Below are positions 13,721 to 15,911 of a DNA stretch of 15,911 nucleotides, piece by piece; positions within the stretch are counted from its first letter, which is position 1, and each line of letters opens with the position of its first letter. The stretch is from an uncultured Clostridium sp. (GTDB lineage: Bacteria > Bacillota > Clostridia > Lachnospirales > Lachnospiraceae), in the NCBI GenBank assembly GCA_958349075.1, contig CATWBR010000042.1, positions 1 through 15,911 of the forward strand, written 5' to 3'. The notes under the pieces were generated by a model that worked only from the letters and a program-made list of their open reading frames with translations, did no database searches and was not told the DNA's origin. Position numbers and translations under genes: made by a program.

Positions 13721-15769
13721 ATGAATCATTTACCAATGAACGTGCGCGTACCCATTGAGAAAGATAACCCGTCTATCTGCAGAGATGAAGCGCTCTGTAT
13801 TAAATGCGGCCAGTGCAGGGATATCTGTACGGACTATATAGGGGTCCACGGAACTTATACTCTGGAGCAGACAGGAGGAACGGCAGTCTGTATTAACTGC
13901 GGACAGTGCGCCAATGTCTGTCCGGTGTCCAGCATCACGGAGAAATACGAATACCACGATGTTAAAAAAGCGATCCTGGACCCGGAGAAAATCGTGATAT
14001 TCAACACCTCTCCGTCGGTTAGGATTTCACTCGGCGAAGAGTTTGCAATGGAAGACGGAAGTTTTGTCCAGGGAAAGATGGTTGCCCTTCTTCGGAAACT
14101 GGGAGCCTCCTATGTGCTGGATACAAATTTTGCCGCAGATCTTACGATTGTGGAGGAGGCCAGTGAGCTGATTGAACGTATCACGAAGAAGACGAGACCG
14201 CTTCCCCAGTTTACAAGCTGCTGTCCATCCTGGGTAAAATACGCGGAAACCTATCATCCTGATATGCTGCCGCACCTGTCGACGGCCAAAAGCCCGATAG
14301 GGATGCAGGGACCGACGGTCAAGACGTATTTTGCAAAGAAGATGGGGATTGACCCGAAAAAGATTGTCAATGTAGCCGTGACGCCGTGTACCGCAAAGAA
14401 ATTTGAGATTCGCAGGGAAGAGATGAATGCGGCGGCACAGTATCTGGGCATAGATGATATGCGCGATATGGACTACGTCATTACGACCAGGGAACTGGCA
14501 AAGTGGGCGAAAGAAGAGGCTGTTGATTTTGCCGGACTTGAGGATTCCTCCTATGACAGGCTGATGGGTGAAGCATCGGGAGCCGGTGTGATCTTCGGCA
14601 ATACCGGAGGAGTTATGGAAGCAGCCCTGCGGACGGCATATGAATATATTACCGGCGAGAAGGCTCCGGCTGTTCTTTACGATTTGGAGCCGGTGCGGGG
14701 AATGGAGGACGTCAAGGAAGCTCAGATGACCATAAAGGGAATGGAAGTAAATGTAGCCGTTATTTATGGAACGAGAGCAGCCTCACGATTTATTGATAGA
14801 ATAAAGAATGGCGGTAAAGAATATCATTTCATAGAAGTGATGACCTGCCCCGGAGGATGCATCGGAGGAGGAGGACAGCCAAAGGGCACGCTGTTAAAAG
14901 GCGATGAACTGCGGAAAAAGCGGATTGCCGGCCTGTACCGGAAGGACAGCGGCATGGAACTGCGCACCAGCCATGAGAACCGGGAAATCATTGAACTTTA
15001 TAAAGAATTTTACAAGAAACCGCTCAGTGAGCTGGCAGAGCAGATGCTTCATACCGGCTACAGAGACAGAAGTGAAGATTTAGGAGGAAAAAATATGAAC
15101 AGTTCGGTAAAATATCGTTGTACAATCTGTGGATATATCCATGAGGGAGAGCTTCCGGAAGGATTTACCTGTCCGGTGTGTCATCAGCCGGCTTCCGTAT
15201 TTGAGAAGATCGAAGAGAAAGCAGAGAATCCGGAAAATAAATATGCAGGAACCAAGACAGAGAAGAACCTGATGGAAGGTTTTGCAGGCGAGAGCCAGGC
15301 AAGGAATAAGTATACATATTTCGCTATGATTGCCCAGAGAGAGGGCTATGAGCAGTTGGCCGAGATTTTCTTAAAGACAGCCAGAAACGAGCAGGAACAT
15401 GCCAAGCTTTGGTTTGAGGCGCTCGGACATCTGGGAACAACCGCACAGAACCTGCTGGCTGCAGCAGAGGGGGAGAATTACGAATGGACCGATATGTACG
15501 ACCGCTTTGCAAAGGATGCGGACGAGGAAGGTTTCCCGGAGATGGCGGAGCTCTTCAGAAAAGTGGGCGCAATTGAGAAATCCCATGAGGAGCGTTACCG
15601 TAAGCTGCTTCATAATGTTGAGATGCAGCAGGTCTTCGAGAAAGCGGAGGAGAGTATGTGGGAGTGCCGTATCTGCGGACACCTTGTAATTGGAAAGAAA
15701 GCTCCGGAAGTATGTCCGGTCTGCAAATATGCTCAGAGTTATTTTGAGATCAGGAAAGAGAACTACTAA
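13721..15769 (+). CDS. [FeFe] hydrogenase fused to rubredoxin/rubrerythrin
   Basis: A 682-aa multidomain redox enzyme, probably cytoplasmic. Residues 20-70 hold two [4Fe-4S] motifs ([11 protein letters not shown], 26-36; [12 protein letters not shown], 57-68). Residues about 90-440 form the H-cluster domain: L1 TSCCPSW (165-171), L2 TPCTAKKFE (221-229), L3 beginning EVMTCPGGC (372-380) and ending GGGGQP; all cluster cysteines are present. The run [20 protein letters not shown] suggests the group B1/B3 type. From Met459 a rubrerythrin follows: rubredoxin-like C467-x2-C470 and C484-x2-C487; ferritin-like diiron domain with Glu524, E557-x2-H560, Glu588 and E619-x2-H622; and a second rubredoxin C649-x2-C652, C665-x2-C668. 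The second part reduces peroxide in known rubrerythrins; electron flow from H2 or ferredoxin is inferred. An in-frame ribosome binding site and ATG lie at the junction. Hydrogenase maturases are not in the window. Confidence 0.93.
   Translation: MNHLPMNVRVPIEKDNPSICRDEALCIKCGQCRDICTDYIGVHGTYTLEQTGGTAVCINCGQCANVCPVSSITEKYEYHDVKKAILDPEKIVIFNTSPSVRISLGEEFAMEDGSFVQGKMVALLRKLGASYVLDTNFAADLTIVEEASELIERITKKTRPLPQFTSCCPSWVKYAETYHPDMLPHLSTAKSPIGMQGPTVKTYFAKKMGIDPKKIVNVAVTPCTAKKFEIRREEMNAAAQYLGIDDMRDMDYVITTRELAKWAKEEAVDFAGLEDSSYDRLMGEASGAGVIFGNTGGVMEAALRTAYEYITGEKAPAVLYDLEPVRGMEDVKEAQMTIKGMEVNVAVIYGTRAASRFIDRIKNGGKEYHFIEVMTCPGGCIGGGGQPKGTLLKGDELRKKRIAGLYRKDSGMELRTSHENREIIELYKEFYKKPLSELAEQMLHTGYRDRSEDLGGKNMNSSVKYRCTICGYIHEGELPEGFTCPVCHQPASVFEKIEEKAENPENKYAGTKTEKNLMEGFAGESQARNKYTYFAMIAQREGYEQLAEIFLKTARNEQEHAKLWFEALGHLGTTAQNLLAAAEGENYEWTDMYDRFAKDADEEGFPEMAELFRKVGAIEKSHEERYRKLLHNVEMQQVFEKAEESMWECRICGHLVIGKKAPEVCPVCKYAQSYFEIRKENY
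15082..15097 (+). promoter_or_regulatory. Internal in-frame ribosome binding site and ATG for a free rubrerythrin
   Basis: AGGAGG (15082-15087) lies seven bases before an ATG at 15095-15097 that is in the same frame as the hydrogenase. Translation from here would give a 224-residue rubredoxin/ferritin-like/rubredoxin protein, a plausible complete rubrerythrin. The site is as good as those of the strongest genes in the window. Confidence 0.75.
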
Positions 15770-15777
15770 TAATGAAG

Positions 15778-15863
15778 TGATAACGGTGATCTGCAAAGAG
15801 AAACCGTTGAATTTCTGATAAGGATAACCGCATGTTCAACAAGCAGGTTACCGTTATCAGAAA
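15778..15863. repeat. Overlapping inverted repeats downstream of the hydrogenase-rubrerythrin gene
   Basis: TGATAACGGTGATCTGC (15778-15794) matches the complement of GCAGGTTACCGTTATCA (15843-15859) at 15 of 17 positions. A second hairpin pairs TTTCTGATAA (15812-15821) with TTATCAGAAA (15854-15863) and TAACC (15825-15829) with GGTTA (15846-15850). The two use the same 3' bases and cannot form together. A third option pairs AACGGT (15782-15787) with ACCGTT (15803-15808). No T-run follows, so a simple terminator is unlikely. No gene is seen in 15770-15911. Confidence 0.6.
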
Positions 15864-15866
15864 CTT

Positions 15867-15882
15867 AACAACGAAAAGCACG
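15867..15882. repeat. 16-base repeat shared (inverted) with 1224-1239
   Basis: AACAACGAAAAGCACG here is the exact reverse complement of CGTGCTTTTCGTTGTT at 1224-1239 in the binding protein-ATPase gap. Both gaps also contain CAGGTTACC (1089-1097 and 15844-15852). This may mark a dispersed intergenic repeat, but a chance 16-base match is not excluded. Confidence 0.35.
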
Positions 15883-15911
15883 AACAGCGGCGATTCTCAT
15901 CTGTATATGCC

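Noticed and set aside
15770..15911. Integron-type attC or transposon end at the right edge
   Set aside because: The inverted repeats lack the R'/R'' core sequences of attC, no integrase or transposase is present, and no target duplication is visible.

Overview
The window looks like chromosome of an anaerobic Firmicute of the Clostridia, most likely a gut Lachnospiraceae (inference). Supporting this are near-ideal AGGAGG ribosome binding sites, an Ala/Glu-rich lipoprotein linker on a sugar-binding protein, an RbsABC-type importer with one permease, a group-B-like [FeFe] hydrogenase and a rubrerythrin. Base composition is near 50% G+C in the genes, while the control region before the hydrogenase is very A/T-rich. 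No rRNA, tRNA, CRISPR, transposase or phage gene was seen.

Region 1 (1-10283, + strand) is a sugar-uptake and catabolism operon. In order it holds a sugar-binding lipoprotein (5' end outside the window), a tandem-domain ATPase, a permease, an FGGY kinase of unknown substrate, an FbaA/GatY-type class II aldolase, a xylulokinase-like kinase, rhamnulokinase (rhaB) and rhamnulose-1-phosphate aldolase (rhaD). The last two give dihydroxyacetone phosphate and L-lactaldehyde. The xylulokinase feeds the pentose phosphate pathway, and the first kinase and aldolase may form a third branch. No isomerase, dehydrogenase or regulator lies in this part. The two widest gaps (after the binding protein and before rhaB) contain strong hairpins that probably set different expression levels along the operon.

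Region 2 (10293-12287, - strand) runs convergent to the sugar operon with only 9 bases between stop codons. It holds a SAM-dependent methyltransferase, a four-helix membrane protein just upstream of it (probably one operon), and a flavin reductase-like gene with its own good promoter and terminator.

Region 3 (12404-15911, + strand) holds an EamA-type transporter and then a 682-residue fusion of an [FeFe] hydrogenase with a rubredoxin/ferritin-like/rubredoxin peroxidase. The fusion gene has a strong promoter with a Fur/PerR-like dyad over the predicted start point. At the domain junction there is an in-frame AGGAGG plus ATG, so one gene could give both the fusion and a free rubrerythrin. This is the most interesting locus of the window: a candidate H2- or ferredoxin-driven peroxide-detoxifying enzyme under metal/peroxide control. 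The last 140 bases contain overlapping, mutually exclusive inverted repeats and no gene.
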